Shown: in pieces, positions 12,552 through 26,025 of the stretch
Numbering within the stretch: the first letter of the stretch is position 1
How the letters are laid out: every line of letters starts with the position of its first letter
Source of the DNA: Pholis gunnellus
Taxonomy: Eukaryota > Chordata > Actinopteri > Perciformes > Pholidae
Length of the DNA: 64,000 nt
NCBI GenBank assembly: GCA_910591455.2
Contig: OU342807.1
Span: 6,381,930-6,445,929, forward strand
Direction: 5' to 3'
Notes under the pieces: generated by a model
Seen by the model: only the letters and a program-made list of their open reading frames with translations
Told to the model about the DNA's origin: nothing
The model's database searches: none
Program-made: the position numbers and the translations under genes

Positions 12552-15500
12552 GTGAGGGATGAAAGACACGGGGACGACATGACAAAGTTGAAGCAAGAAG
12601 GTGGGGCTTTAAAAGGCAGCGATGTGGTGCTGCTGTGTATCTACCACCTCCGGCTGAAATACCGGATGGAGAAGACCGGGACAGACAAGAAAGAGGAGAT
12701 GCATCATTACTAAATCAGGTTGTTTCCTCGTTTCCTTTTCTTTATCCAGTATGCTGCAGGGTACTGACTCATCTCACTCTCCTCCTTCACTGTCAGCAAC
12801 GGATCACACAACTCGCGGTTCGGAGAGTATGGCGGTTTCGAGTCACGGATCGGATAAGCAGGGAAAATATCACTTTTAGAAATCTTTTTTTTGATTGCCA
12901 ATCATCGATGAGCCATATTATCGGCTGATGCAGATCGTGTTTGTTATTAATTTGTTATAACAGCTAGTATACAAGGTTCCAGGCAATTTTCTTCACGAAC
13001 CAACTGCGGTCCGTTACAACACTGCTCTCTACTCCTTATCTCTTTTCCAAAAAGACTGGAGGTCTAAGTACGGGGTCTAAGAGACCCTCGGCTTAAGTAA
13101 ATAAGCCTCATATATAAGAGGATGCTGACTTTGAAGTGCCTCCTTTAGAAACAAGTGTTTTTCCAGTTAAGCATTCGCTGCTCCCTGCGTGGCTGCTGCT
13201 TTTGACACAGTCCATTCATTTACACACAACATGGCAGCGAAGTCTGCAGGAAGGTGTCAGATCAATGGAGGGTTTCTTTGGGCACTTCTTTAAGACATTC
13301 ACTTAGAAACTCAAAGTCTTTGGAGTGGAGTAAAAATGTGACTATTATACGAAGGATTTAGAGAATCCCCTTTGGGAAACTCCCTCGGAAAAACCCACAT
13401 TATATGATATCAAAGTATTCACACACAAGAATACAATATATTCTTAAGAGCTGCAAGTTAGGATTATTTCTAGAACCAACATTTACAAACCAACTAATCA
13501 GAAACCAAGCCAGCATAATGCTACTGCTAATATCTACATTTCATCTCAGACTCACTTTCCAAAACTGACATTTCACAACCAACCAATGCCAATGCTTGTT
13601 GATTGTTTTACGACATTTGCGTGAGAGTTGGTGACATACATTTCCAGCAGCCGCTCATCGCACCATCTGACGTGCCTAAAACTGACATGGAACAGTCGGT
13701 TTATAGTCTTTGAAGCCAGAAAGAGGGAAGCACATATTGAACTTGTGAGACCGAAACTCAATTATCGAGTCAGTCTTGCTAATTTATACTGCGATCTAAA
13801 GGAAAAAGGGAACGAAACAAAGTCAAAACATTACATTTCGAAGAGGTGTCCAACTTGGTCCGAACAGCCACCGTGGCCAAACCATTTTTAGAATCTGATC
13901 AACAAAAGTAATGTGGCGCGGGCAGTTACTCTAAAACACGTCAGATAATTGTGCAAAGTGTCCATCAAAACTCTCCTGTCCTCCAGGTGACTCCATCAGA
14001 TTGCTTTTTTTTTTTTGTTAGACCAATTGTTCAAAACCCCAAAATGACCAATTTAAAATGATATCATGCAGAACAATCCTCACATCAGAGAGGCCAATAT
14101 TCCGACACCGATTAAATGCCCCTAATACAGGAAATCGAAACAGATCAGCCAATCGTTTTATAATTATCTAAATGTCCTACAGTATCTCACTCGCTCATTG
14201 TTTCTGTTTACCTGAACGCTCATCTCGTTTACTTCTTATGAGAGTATATTCATTTACGCTGCTGGGACAAACAAAAGCTCACGTCCACGCTGACTGACTC
14301 AGTGTCAGTATGTATAAGTGTGTGCGTGCCCGTGGTCTTTATGCCCATGAATATATGTAAAGCGCTCGCTCATGTGGGCAAGAACGGTTAGGGTCTCTGT
14401 CAGAATAATGGCTCAGCTGATTAAGTGGCTCAGAGATCGATTGGTCGGGCCTGGCTGTAACTGATTCATTAGAACAGTGATAGATCAGTGAGATCTGGCT
14501 GCAGCTGTTCCGCCTGACTCCGGACAGCACGGCCTGGTAATGGACATCATCCGTCTGTCTGTGGATCACAATGTGTCCCCATGCACACACACACACACAC
14601 TGCTGTATGTGCGTCGTATACGTGGAGGCTACACACATCTCTTTTCTTCAATCACCTCAAACAACCAGGCAGGGAGGAAGGGAGTGGCGGGGCGGTAAGT
14701 AGGGATGAGGAAGAAGGCGGAGAAGGGCGGAAACTATTTTGGGATTAAAGGCCCTGTTGATCTATTCCTGTTTTCAGCATCCTCTCTCAATCTTCAACTT
14801 TTACACTCTGCCTCTCTTTCTTTCTTGCCATCTATCTCGATCGTCCTCAAAGCGTTCCCAGCTCTGCCCTTGCTCACGGCTCATCTCGTTTTGTTTGACT
14901 TCCCGGTACCCGATCCCTCTCTGTCCTCATCTCTCCTTTTTTTTTAATCTCTTCTTCTTCCACTAATTCTTTGCGAGTGCTTTGTTCTGCCCTGAAACTC
15001 AGATAAAACCACTGCCTAACGTACAGACTGATAGCGCAGGGGACGAGAGGACAAACACACACAGTCATACAGAAGTGTGTGTGTGTGTGTGAGTTTGCAA
15101 ATGGGTGTGAAACGTGGCTTCATTTTAGCGAGGCTTTAACAAATGATGACAGTCCAGTGAAAACTAAAGCACCACCCACACAGTCTTTCAGACCGTGGTG
15201 TCAGTGCAACAACTAATGAACAAATGGGATATCTGTGTGCTTGTGTTAAAACTGTGAACTTAATTTGTTCGTAGATGTGAATGTGTGCGTTTATTGGTGC
15301 GAGAATGAGACACAGTACTGGCTCTATGAATCATCATAATGCATTTCAAATTAGCACTTTACTTACATAGCTTTGCCACACACACACATATAGAGCTGGG
15401 CCATAAATGAATGTTATATCAATATTGACTTGTGATTTAAGATTCAATGTCATCTGGAACCTGGTTGTTACAAAACCAAGGTATATCTTTAAGTGTCTGT

Positions 15501-15904
15501 TCTAGCTCTTAAATGATGCTTTGCAGTTAATTGTGTGACCTTGTTTGTGTGTTATACCACACACATGCAGCCTAAACGTATTTATGTTGTAAATCTGATG
15601 GGTTTCTTGTTCATTAGCTTTGCTTCTGCTGAAATGGCTGATAAGACTCCCATTAGCTGATGAGTATGCTTGTCCGTGTTTCTTCCCCTGGCGTGTCACA
15701 CTTGGTGGAAAACAGGGTTCGTACTCTCAAACCAGAGTTGGTGATTAAACAACAGTGGAAAGACTAACGAAGACTGAGTTTTATTTAGTTTCTGTCGAGT
15801 GGGGTTGTCATATATTTGAGTTTTGCGCATTAACCAGCTTTACAATTTGCCTCTCGCTCTCACACACTGATGGAGGAATGAATTAAGTTTGAGGTTTAGT
15901 GTCT

Positions 15905-16005
15905 TGCTCAAGGACACTTAAACTTAAATGGAGAGGAGGAGCCAGCCCTGCGATTAGTGGACAACGTGCTCTGCCTCCTGAGGCACAGGCACAACTAAAC
16001 ACATT
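15905..16005. repeat. Common fish interspersed repeat fragment (copy 1)
   Basis: GTGTCTTGCTCAAGGACACT, then GGAGGAGCCAGCC and GCTCTGCCTCCTGAGGCACA are parts of a frequent fish element also present near 40.75 and 54.65 kb. The class is uncertain. Confidence 0.5.
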
Positions 16006-16214
16006 CTACACTGAATTTCCATAAAATGTAAATGTGAAAACATATTGCTAAGTGAAGCAACCGACGACACCATCACCTCACTCTCTTTGCCCCCTCCCTC
16101 CGGCCTCTGAACATAATCCTCCTTCCTCAGCACCTCATCATCTCCCCTCCAATTTTCCTTTATCTTCCTTCTGTTCCACCAATCCAATCTCTCCCCATCA
16201 GTCACCAGCTCTGT

Positions 16215-16231
16215 CCCCCCCCCCCCCCCCC
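16215..16231. repeat. Poly-C run, 17 bp
   Basis: Homopolymer C on the plus strand gives a G run in the transcript. A CA run is at 16653-16686. Confidence 0.93.
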
Positions 16232-16651
16232 TCTAAATCTCTCTTTCACTTCTGTTGCTTCAAATTAACATCTGCTGACTGGCCTGCTGCTCCAATAACC
16301 TGTTACGCCCAGCAGGAAGCTCTGGCACACAGAGACAATCAGTGTGTTCGCATGCACAATAATATTTCATTTATATTCGGGATACTCTGAAAACTGTTTA
16401 TGAAAAGCCTGAATATAGCCAGTGTGTGCTGATTCAAGCTGGCATATGAACAGCGTATCCCGTCGGGTCGCTCGGTTTGGAGTCGTGAAGCCTCGCGTAC
16501 TCTCACACAGCGATGAGCATCAGAATGAAGCACCAGTACTGAACGCAGTGGGGAAACTAAAACGTCTGTCTCCATGTACGCAGCGTCCAACATGAGGCTT
16601 CAGCTGGACTGAAACTCCTATTCCCAATATTACTGTTCATGCACACTCACT

Positions 16652-16689
<38 letters not shown>

Positions 16690-17656
16690 GGTTGCAGGGT
16701 GCACAGCGATGTGGCCATAAGGAGCAGCGGTGTGACTGACAGGATCATTAAAATCACGAGCCCCATGCTACTGATCTGCGCACTTGACACCTCATTCTGC
16801 ATCTCGTGTGTGCTCGTGCATTTCATCTCAGTAAGGGAGCTGAGGTGGTGTCCCTACTAAGTGTTTGCCTGGGGAAGTGCAGATGTAGATGGTGCATCAA
16901 CTACGTTCTTTGCCTCGCTCTACCCAAACCTCTGCGTGTTGTTGAACTTCTCAACTGAACAAACACATCAACACAAAACCCGCGTGAAATTATAACTTTT
17001 ACAGCTTCTCCCTGCTCCTGTTCTCTGGCCTCTCTAGCTCCTCAACCTCTGCTCCTTCATTGATTCTTAGAAACTTGTCCCATCCAGTCTGCGACTTTTG
17101 GCCTCCTTCCTCTCCCAACGGACACTTTTCTCACTACCTGCCTTTCCGTTGCCTTCTTTTGGTCTATTAAGTATTTTATTCGGATTTGTAGACGGTTTAA
17201 GTGGCCGCGCGACTGCGAAATGCTCCGTCAAAACCTTCTACATGGGCATCCGTCTTAATGTCTTCCATCATGCTGTAAAACACGCATGCAATTGAATCCA
17301 TAACTAGGTGTAACAAGTAGAGCACACACACACGTAGCCACACACAGTTTGCTTGTCATGCTGACACAGACAGTCCGTGAGTCCATCCTTCCATCACTCC
17401 GTCTCTCTGTCCGTACGACGGGGTTTTAATTATAAAACCACAGAGGAGCCTCATTATGCTGAGAGAGAAACAGAGAAGGGACTGAGACAGAGAGCGGAGA
17501 CGGGGATCAAGGCGAGTCTGATCCCTTTGCAACTGACATATTGAATATAATAATTCCAGACAGAACCAGTAGTAGCAGGAATTAATCAAAGAACTGATTC
17601 ATTAGCCAATCCTCTTCATAAAAAAACACTGAGTATTAGTGCCTATTTGTATGATC

Positions 17657-17659
<3 letters not shown>

Positions 17660-17706
<47 letters not shown>
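17660..17706. repeat. (GT)n microsatellite
   Basis: Pure GT run of about 47 bp. CA runs at about 20458-20481 and 21079-21096 are the next ones to the right. Confidence 0.95.
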
Positions 17707-17707
<1 letters not shown>

Positions 17708-20700
17708 CCACGTCCGTAGACTTTAAACGACCAGACTTCCGATACAAAAAGATTGTTGTAGTGCTCACACAAGGTTAGATCTTTTAAATTAACCTTGCAG
17801 GTTACAGAAGTGTGTCCGACTCCAGCATACTGGTACTCATTCTCTAAGGTTTACATGCAATTAAATGCATCAGTGATTTTGTTAAGTGACCTTCAGGATG
17901 GTTATCTACATAACTAGCCTTTGGATAGCTTGCACACAGCCTTCCTACGCAATCTCTTCAAAAATGTTGACTTGGGCTGGACCGTAGATTTGTCACGGCA
18001 TATAAATAATTATGGAACCACCTTTCACCATTGGGCTTCACCACTGGGCTTAGCCCAGTTTATTGCTGAAAAACTTAATTTTACTTGCGAAAGGCCAATA
18101 AAGAAAGTAATATATGAAGTACCAACCATGCTTACTTCAATGCATAGTGCACAGAGTAGAAACACTGATATTCAGCTTTTAATCAATTTTACTCCAGCTA
18201 CAACTGAAAGAAATGTCCTCATTGAACCACAACAGTAAAAGTGAAGCTTTTTCTAGCCGTGTTGATATTCGAGAGCTATCACAGATGGTCACAGAACGAA
18301 GGCTACTGTGCAAAAAGTTGGAGTTATTTGGCAAGAAAGCCTGAACACACTGAAGCCCATGTGGTGTTTTCTTTTATCTCTTATTTTCAAATGAAATTGT
18401 TCAAATCGGTGTCTGCAGAAACTGCTGTATCTGGCTGCCTTAAGACAACCGCATGCACAAAATGCAGGACCAAAATAAGTGTCAGTGTTCGCTTGTTGCT
18501 GCCTCTGAAGTGTAGACATGACAACTGAGGTACTGAGCGGAGTGAGTATTGTTTATTAAGAGTTGTAAAGTGTGAATGTATATAATTACTGAACATGTGC
18601 AAACTAGTAATACACACCTGTGGACAAACACTCACGTGCACACTTGTTTTTTCCTGATAATGCTACATTGTGAACAACAAATCTACGTAAAGAGCCAGTT
18701 AAGCTTAGCTAGCTTAGCTAGTTAAGCTTAGCGGTTAGCAGCCGGTGGGCAGCACAGTCTTGCTTGGCTAAATAATGGCGCTAACAGCTAACATTAACGG
18801 ATGTTGCATTAAGTTACGTTGTGAAGCTCTATTCAGTAAAAAAATGTGCTTTGGTAAAAGGTCAATTGTAACTCTATTATGATGTGTTGAAATGAAATCT
18901 TGTAAAATGCAGTCTTACTTGAATTATAACTGTTGTTAAAATATTTTTGATAGATATCAGAGAGGGAACTTCCTGTTCAACACTAGCTCTAAGCAGCTTA
19001 TAATATCTAATTACAACTACTAATACAAAGCCTTTTTTGTTAATCAAAGCAAACAATTCTTGACAGTTTACACCAAACATCACTAAACTTATGGTATCTG
19101 ATTCAGTATCGGGAAGGACAAAATGGTATCAGAACATCTCAATTGTTTATCAGCTAAAAACATGGGTGAGGATCCGTCAAACAATACTGTAAAATCTATA
19201 AATTGTCTAAAAAAGATTTAGCTTTGCAGTTTCTTAAAACACTAGCTGAGTATTTACCAATGATTTGTTCAAGCATCAGTAGTAAAAGAGAAAAGAGCAG
19301 CAAATCCTCCACATTTGAGAAACTAGAACTCGGAAATCTTTTCAATTAATAATAATTATCAAAATACTTGCAGGATAATTTTCTGCTGATCTTCAGTGTG
19401 TAAAATTAATTTAGCTTCAAGGTTGTGTCTTTCCTCATCAAGGGCCAATAGACTAATCACCAACAGGTGCACCAAATAGATTTTGTACTTTTTGGACCTC
19501 ACATCTCTTCTTGTTTTGAGTTTTGTCGAGTGCGATGTTCTTTTCCTCTCCCTTCAGGACTAAACGTGGCAAAACTGTCCTTACTATAATTTTTACCATC
19601 ATTCAGGAAATCAAACTAACAACTAAATAATCGGAACTGAGAGCCGCTGCTGTTGCCAATTATAGTGTAGCCGCAAAGAAATTCTACGCAGGAAGCTCCC
19701 TGTCAGCTAATGAGAGACGAGTCAAACAGACAACATTTTTATCTCCCTGGTAAATAAAGAAAATTGGCAGCTGCTTCCAAACAAAACCAAGGAGAAAGAG
19801 AAAAGATTTTGAGTCACTGTTCAGTGCGTACACCTGTGCTTGCATCAGGGGGCGGTGAGTTGCTACACCGCATCCAATTTGGCATTCGTTTTGTTTTGAG
19901 GGGTCACCAGCCAAAACGTCTGAGAGAGAATCTCTCCACAAGTCTGTTGCTATTCTCACTGGTATGACTACAAATCTCCTGAGTCTTTTTCTCCCTAACC
20001 GACGCTAGACGCTGCAGACGACGTGTCTCCACATGAAGCACACCGAGGCAGCTCGCGGCACAGATCATTATGTTGCCATGTTGGTTAGAGATGTTTCTAT
20101 GGTTTTCCTTGAAGCCCACCAAAGCATGAGGCAGCGAAAACAGGCAAAACTCGTGATGAGAGCTGCAGCACTGAAAAACAACGTCTGAACACAGGGATAC
20201 GGGGGATTGTCTGATCCTGAATCTTTAAGCTTTTAAATGAAGGGCTCACAGGTGTCGGGGTCTGCGACACGACAACAAACTAACACAAACACACACACAC
20301 ACACGTGCAAACATGTGCATGCACTCAAACCACATGCTTTCCACCCAACAAAAACACAATCACAAACTCACTCGCTCCGGGACACTAAAATACCTCCAAT
20401 TAGACGCGCCATAGAACTGGCATGGGACCTGGAGCAAAGACACACATGGATGTTTAGACGCACACACACACACACACACACAGTTGCACACATGCACAGA
20501 AAGATCCACGGCAGGCTCTCATTTAAGAGTCAGTGATGTGGAAAGGGAACATCTGGGAAGGAGGGGAAGGAACAAATGACACAGAGACACACAGGCATGC
20601 AAAAAAAATAACAACACAGACGTAATTGCCGAGCACAGACACGCGCTTACACAAACAGGTTGCAGTTTTCGTCAACTACTTCGAGACGTGTATCCATAAA

Positions 20701-22483
20701 AGCTTCTTTTTTTTGAACAGACAGTAAGTTGTGTGTCATGTATGCTGTTCAAAACATTCCAAGCAAAAAGTTCTCTTCTCTTCCTTCATATCTACTTCCC
20801 CAACCAGTCCTGTGTGTGTGTATACACTGTGTGTAGTCTGGGTTATAGGGAGGCCAGCTGAGTCAGATGCTGCACAAGTCCGTTCTTCAGGCCACTCCGT
20901 CACTTCCCAGGGCGACAGGCCTTGCTCGGTGGAGGGGGGGGATAAACAGGAGAAAAGGGAGTGATGTAAAATGGCAGACACCAGGGGAGTCTCAGACAGG
21001 AGGCGTAATCAAACTCAGACAGACTCTCTTCCAATCACTAAGCCGAGGTAATCAAACTCAGACTCCCACACCTTCCCCAACACACACACACACACAGTGG
21101 TTAAGGTTGCGAAAGGTTATGAGGTTACAAAGCATTCGTGCACTTGGAGTCAACCTGTCCCTCAGCTCTCCGTTCAACTTCGTCTCCTGTGTTGCTGCCG
21201 CGTCTCGTCGTCTCCGCTTTGTGCTTGCTCTTCTCTATATTTGCACTCCATTCAGCTCGCGCACTGTTTACGGCACTTGAGAGAATAACTGCCTGCTGAA
21301 TGTCTCTGTTCTTTATTCAGCAGAATCAAACTCAAATCATTAATGTGCAGAACTACCAGGCTTCAAAGACAAGTTGGAAATTTCCCTCTTTCTTCCAACT
21401 TTCTTGTGTGCGAGACAACTTGGTCCTCGAAACTTTGCAGAAAGTTTCACATTCCCTTCTGCCATAAACTAATTATGGAGGTACAGTATGTAGAGCATGT
21501 TAAAGGGGAACTACGCACATTTTAATCATCAATCAGTGAAAAAAAAGAGGTGGGAAAAGAGTTGTAAAGAGTTTTCTTTGATTCTAGAGGGCGCTATGTC
21601 GAGTCTGAGTGATGTCACAGAAGTCAGCTTGGCTTTGTTGACAAAATGTATAAGAGAAAGCCATGTGCTACAATATCACAAAGCGGTATTGTGGAATTTG
21701 AAAGATGTGAGCATTTACTCGGCAGCGAGGGTCTAACGACAGGATGCAATCAATTGCATTTAGGGACTAAAAGTCAGGGCGCCTTGGCCTCTACTGCATG
21801 GATCGATTAAAAAAAAAAAGAGAATCTGTCTCGCAAGTTCCCAAAACTTCATGTAAAGGAAACCGCTGGAGTGCCCATTTTAAAAGGAAGCACTCTGTAA
21901 GCTTCTATGTGAGCGCGTGACATTCTCAGCTATTTTTGCAGTTCAGCAATCACTAACAAGCGTGACATTACTGTCTTCTCTATAGAAAAGATAAAGGCAG
22001 CTGATCAACTATTGAGCCCAGAGCTGAGATAGCATTTAAAGTGCTACAGTAATTATATCGCCATACATGCTGTCAGCCACAATCTCCTACCCTCTCTCTC
22101 CCGCCTACCCAGCACGCCCTCCTCTTGTATATATATATGAGATCCATGGATGTGGGATCAGAACTTCTTCATCTCGGGTCGACTGAGGTGTCAAGCCGTT
22201 TTGTCTGCACGCGTCTTTTGATGATGTCGAGATATATGCGAAGAGTTTCCGGGCATGTGTCTTTTCGCGTGTGTACGTTAGCGCGTCGGCAGTGCTTTCA
22301 TGTGCGTGGGAGATCACCCCCTCCAGCGACTCTTCTCTTTGGGGATATTCTGCTGCTCTAATGGTCTGATGTGCAAATCTACAAAGACCGCCAGCGCTGG
22401 GAACTGAAGAGCAGCACACAGACATGCCCACACTCTTCTGGCCAAGAGGGAGACTGGCTGCTGTTTTGACTGACAGGCTGAGT

Positions 22484-22484
<1 letters not shown>

Positions 22485-22532
<48 letters not shown>
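22485..22532. repeat. (GT)n microsatellite
   Basis: Pure GT run of about 48 bp. A 17-bp poly-C run follows at 22725-22741. Confidence 0.95.
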
Positions 22533-22534
<2 letters not shown>

Positions 22535-23627
22535 AAGAGAGACGGGGAGGGAGAGATGATAGCAGGTATGCATGGAGCTTAATTAATTGGAGAAGGGATC
22601 CTCATCTCCCGTCAGTAACAGAAATACCCAGAGGCCATTAGAATTCTTTCCTTCTAATGCAAAAACACTGAGCACACAAGGGGTATGCCGTCACTAATTG
22701 ACCAGATCTGCACCTTGACTCTGCCCCCCCCCCCCCCCCCCTCCCCTCTCCGGAGCGGCTGTGTTGAAGTGATTTGTCACGTTGATTAACTTGATATTTG
22801 GACGGCACATGTTCTTCGTTGCATATTTAAGATTCATCCTCTATCAATCTGTCATGTTCAGTATGCAGTGTCAACTGACTGAAAACGTCCTCTGTGACAC
22901 CATATGTTGTCAGCGGTGATAAAAAAAATAAAATTAAAAAAAAATAGCTCCACTAGCTGTTTATTTCAGAGGCGAGCTGTTCCTCCAGTGATTACAGTGT
23001 GTGACCTCTCACCAAGCTGTTGAGCTGCTATCAATTGTGGCTGTTCCAGCTCCACCACGGATGACAGTTAGTGCTTTTCTTTTGTTTTTCAGCAGTCCGG
23101 GCCACACTTACAGGATAGTGGTCAGGGACATGCAGATAATGGATCAGGTCACACAGCTGGCTGTGCTGCACCTACTTTCCTCGGCTCTTACGGGGCAAGC
23201 AGGTCTTATAAAAGTGGCCGCATCTTATGTGTTAATGCCCGTGCTTGTTGTGCACAGAGACACACACAAAAGAGCTTTCTCCGCCAGCAGTCTCCAAAAG
23301 AACAGGTTGTTGGTCATATTCTCAGTCTACATCCGTGACTCCCTTCATTAATTCTTCCCTTTCTGTCTCTTTCTCTACCAATCCTCTTTCTCTTGTTCCT
23401 CTCTGTTGAGCACAATGCTCAAATCAAAGTAAGAAAGGGGAAGAATAGGAAATAGGTATCTCATTTATTCCGGCGAATTTCTGAAAAGAAAGACAACATT
23501 TTTAGAAATAGAAAATTTGACAGACAGCTATGAACTTCTGTCTTCAGATCCTGCTTAATGGAATGGAAAAGTGAAAAGAGGGGAGACGGGAAATGGAAGG
23601 AGACAGAGATAGGACAGGAAATGTAAA

Positions 23628-23634
23628 AGAGAGA

Positions 23635-23693
<59 letters not shown>
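23628..23693. repeat. (GA)n tract, about 66 bp
   Basis: Nearly pure GA run with one GGGA interruption. It is a CU tract in the transcript. Confidence 0.95.
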
Positions 23694-23698
<5 letters not shown>

Positions 23699-24253
23699 AA
23701 GTGCAGATGAACAAGAAACACAATTTGCATGCGTTTATTCACACGTTTGTTGTGTTGGAGGTCAGTTAACCTGGTGAACCGCTCACCACTTTTTTCCTTT
23801 CAAACTTCCTGCTGGCAAACCTTGACTGGTCTCTGTCCTTCATAGGTTAATAGGCCCAGTCTGCTGCTCAGCGTGCATTGTCATCTTGCAGGGCATCAGT
23901 GTAGTTTGCTACGTGGCGGACACATGTAAAATGATCCAAAGTTCCAAACATCATCTCTAACATCTCCATTTCCAAAACCGACCAACCGACCAACGGGCTG
24001 TTAGAGGTCTGATGTGGAGGAGTGAAAGTGAAGCAAGAAGACATGTGTTTCCTTGTTTGTTTGTTTTTGCCTTTACTCCTCGCATCCTTGTGACTCTTTC
24101 ACTTGTCCGCCGGTTTTTATTTCATCTCTCTTTCCTCTCTTCCTCTTCCGCTCCAATCTCGATAACAAATAACTCAACCAAACATGCTGCTTTATAGCAG
24201 AGGATATTTACCCAAGAAATGTTTATTGTAGAAAAAAACACACGGATAAAAAG

Positions 24254-24255
<2 letters not shown>

Positions 24256-24289
<34 letters not shown>

Positions 24290-24299
24290 ACGCACACAC
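24256..24299. repeat. (CA)n microsatellite
   Basis: CA run with TACACACG interruptions. A short GT run at about 24428-24448 and a CA run at 26408-26434 flank the exon D region. Confidence 0.93.
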
Positions 24300-25891
24300 G
24301 CAGACGTTTATGACCGAAGACTGATCAGTGAAGCCTAACTATAGCCTTACAATTCCTAAAAGACACCCAGGGGAGTACTCCCCTCTGACAGCTGTAACAA
24401 GGTACTGTGCGTATATTTATGTGATTGCGCGTGTGTGTGTGTGTGTGCGTGTATTTGTGACAAAGGATGCCAAAGGATACAACCCTGTAAAGAGAATCTA
24501 ATTAAAACTCTATACAGCCACAAGGGACAGAGTGCTCCCTCTCTCCTCCTCCTCTCATTTAACCATAGCGAACACTTGGGCTGAAGGACTGTTAGACAGT
24601 ATAGTCTATCCTCTGGCCTCCAAGGAGAAGCGATACAGAGAGAAGGACATAAAGTGATTCAGCGATAAAGGCTGCAGAGGCAGGGACACAGAAGGGGGAG
24701 GCCAAAAAAAAAAAAGAGTCACAGAACTTATCAGCTCCTGCGAGTGCAGCCGGTTTCTTTCCAAATGAAAACAGAATGAACGCCATTCACCAACATTCAC
24801 TCACCAAAAACAATTCATTCCTTCAGGATTTTTCTGAAAAGGGAGCTAGCATGACTTCACATAAAAACACACATCAACAGGCAATGAAAACCTATGATGA
24901 AGAGTCCGTGGTCACCAACAACTAGCCAGCAGCATCTTGATCAACATCTAAACCTGGGCTATAATAAACAATAAATGCAACAACTCCTCAAGACCCAAGC
25001 CAAGTGTGCATGTCTTGGTTGCCACCTGCTTATTAGAGGGACAGGGGTTAGCCTGGAAGCTAGCGACACCAACGCTGCAGGCTCACTTATTAAGGTGGGC
25101 TGACCTTTTAGGTGGACCGGCTAGTCTCAGTTTAGCAACAAGCCGCTCCTACGAGCTCGTTCAGCAAACAAATAGCCCGTAGCCTAAACTGAAATGTCAA
25201 GAAGGTACGCAATAAAGGCCGCAATAAAGCTCACCAGGCCGGTGTTTGTTCTCAGTCAAAATCAGTTGTGGGTTACAAAAACTAGGACATTGACTCGTAA
25301 CACCACTTAACATCAGTCTACGATCATGACTGGACTTACTTTGTAAGGCTGCCCGAGTGTTTAGGCTTCTTTTCACTTTCTGCGTCGTGTTCCAATCATA
25401 GGGTGTCAATAATCTGAGCTTCTCCAGTTTTTGTAATGTGTCAGATGTGTTTATTATCAACATTCACGTCCTCTGCTGCTCGTCTCATTTGCAGGTTGTA
25501 TCTACGGGTTGTCAACAGTAATTACGCCGTCACTCAAACCTCCTCCTAAACCAACACATGGTGCAGACTTTAACTGAATCTCTGAGTTTCAGCTTGTTTT
25601 GTTTTTCTCATCAAACTGGATGAAATATGCTATCAAATCCCGACACTAGTGATAACACAGAGAACCCAATCAAGCTTCCCAAAGGCCTAAAAAAGGTGAA
25701 ACAAAGTCAAATAATGAGGAAGTAGCACATTCTCAAAGGCTCTGAAAACCTTCTAATCCACCATCAGTCAAATGTGATTATGGAATAAGCTCCTTAGTGA
25801 GATTTAAATCTGCTGCCTGGTTGAACACCAGGTCCATTCGATTCGGATCTTACACCCGAACCTTTCGGAACCGGTCCGAACGTCACTTTAC

Positions 25892-26025
25892 CTGAGATGC
25901 TCAGGTAGACGGCGGGACTGGTCACGTTCTCTCCCGTCATCTCGTTCACCGCCTCGACGTGGTAGCGTCCGGCGTCTGCCGCCGTGGTTGCCAAAACGAC
26001 CAGCTGATTGTCCAAAGTGATTGCA
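25892..26025 (-). CDS. sdk1: sidekick exon D: second part of Ig domain 2
   Basis: This 134-bp exon has a TTTTGTGCCCTACAG acceptor and a GTAAAG donor. It completes the Ile codon from exon C and then reads AITLDNQLVVLATTAADAGR, then YHVEAVNEMTGENVTSPAVY and LSIS. That is the E-to-G-strand half of Ig2. The usual F-strand cysteine is replaced by Val (DAGRYHV), as recalled for other sidekicks. One N-glycosylation sequon (NVT) is present. The LATT and VNE...GEN...SP residues look closer to vertebrate SDK1 than SDK2, which is the main basis for the symbol. Exons C and D total 282 bp, a multiple of three. The exon is isolated, with about 25 kb of intron on each side. It ends with one base of an Asp codon (phase 1). 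Confidence 0.93.

Larger units (their letters stand above)
847..25891 (-). other. sidekick intron between exons D and E, about 25.0 kb
   Basis: This intron is bounded by a GTAAAG donor and a CTCTCGGTCACAG acceptor. It contains many microsatellites, a LINE/SINE 3' tail near 1.04 kb, a split minus-strand LINE remnant at 9.2-10.6 kb, and two long GA/CT tracts. Stretches with nothing recognised beyond short simple repeats include about 5.5-7.4 kb, 12.6-14.6 kb, 17.7-20.2 kb and 24.8-25.8 kb. Open frames of 60-110 codons here show no family resemblance and no flanking splice logic. Confidence 0.85.

Noticed and set aside
17921..18238. 105-codon plus-strand open frame with balanced composition
   Set aside because: No family match, no acceptor or donor at sensible positions, and it is inside the sidekick intron.
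18690..18745. TTAGCTAGC palindromic mini-repeat as a functional site
   Set aside because: It is a short local duplication of AGTTAAGCTTAGC with no further context.
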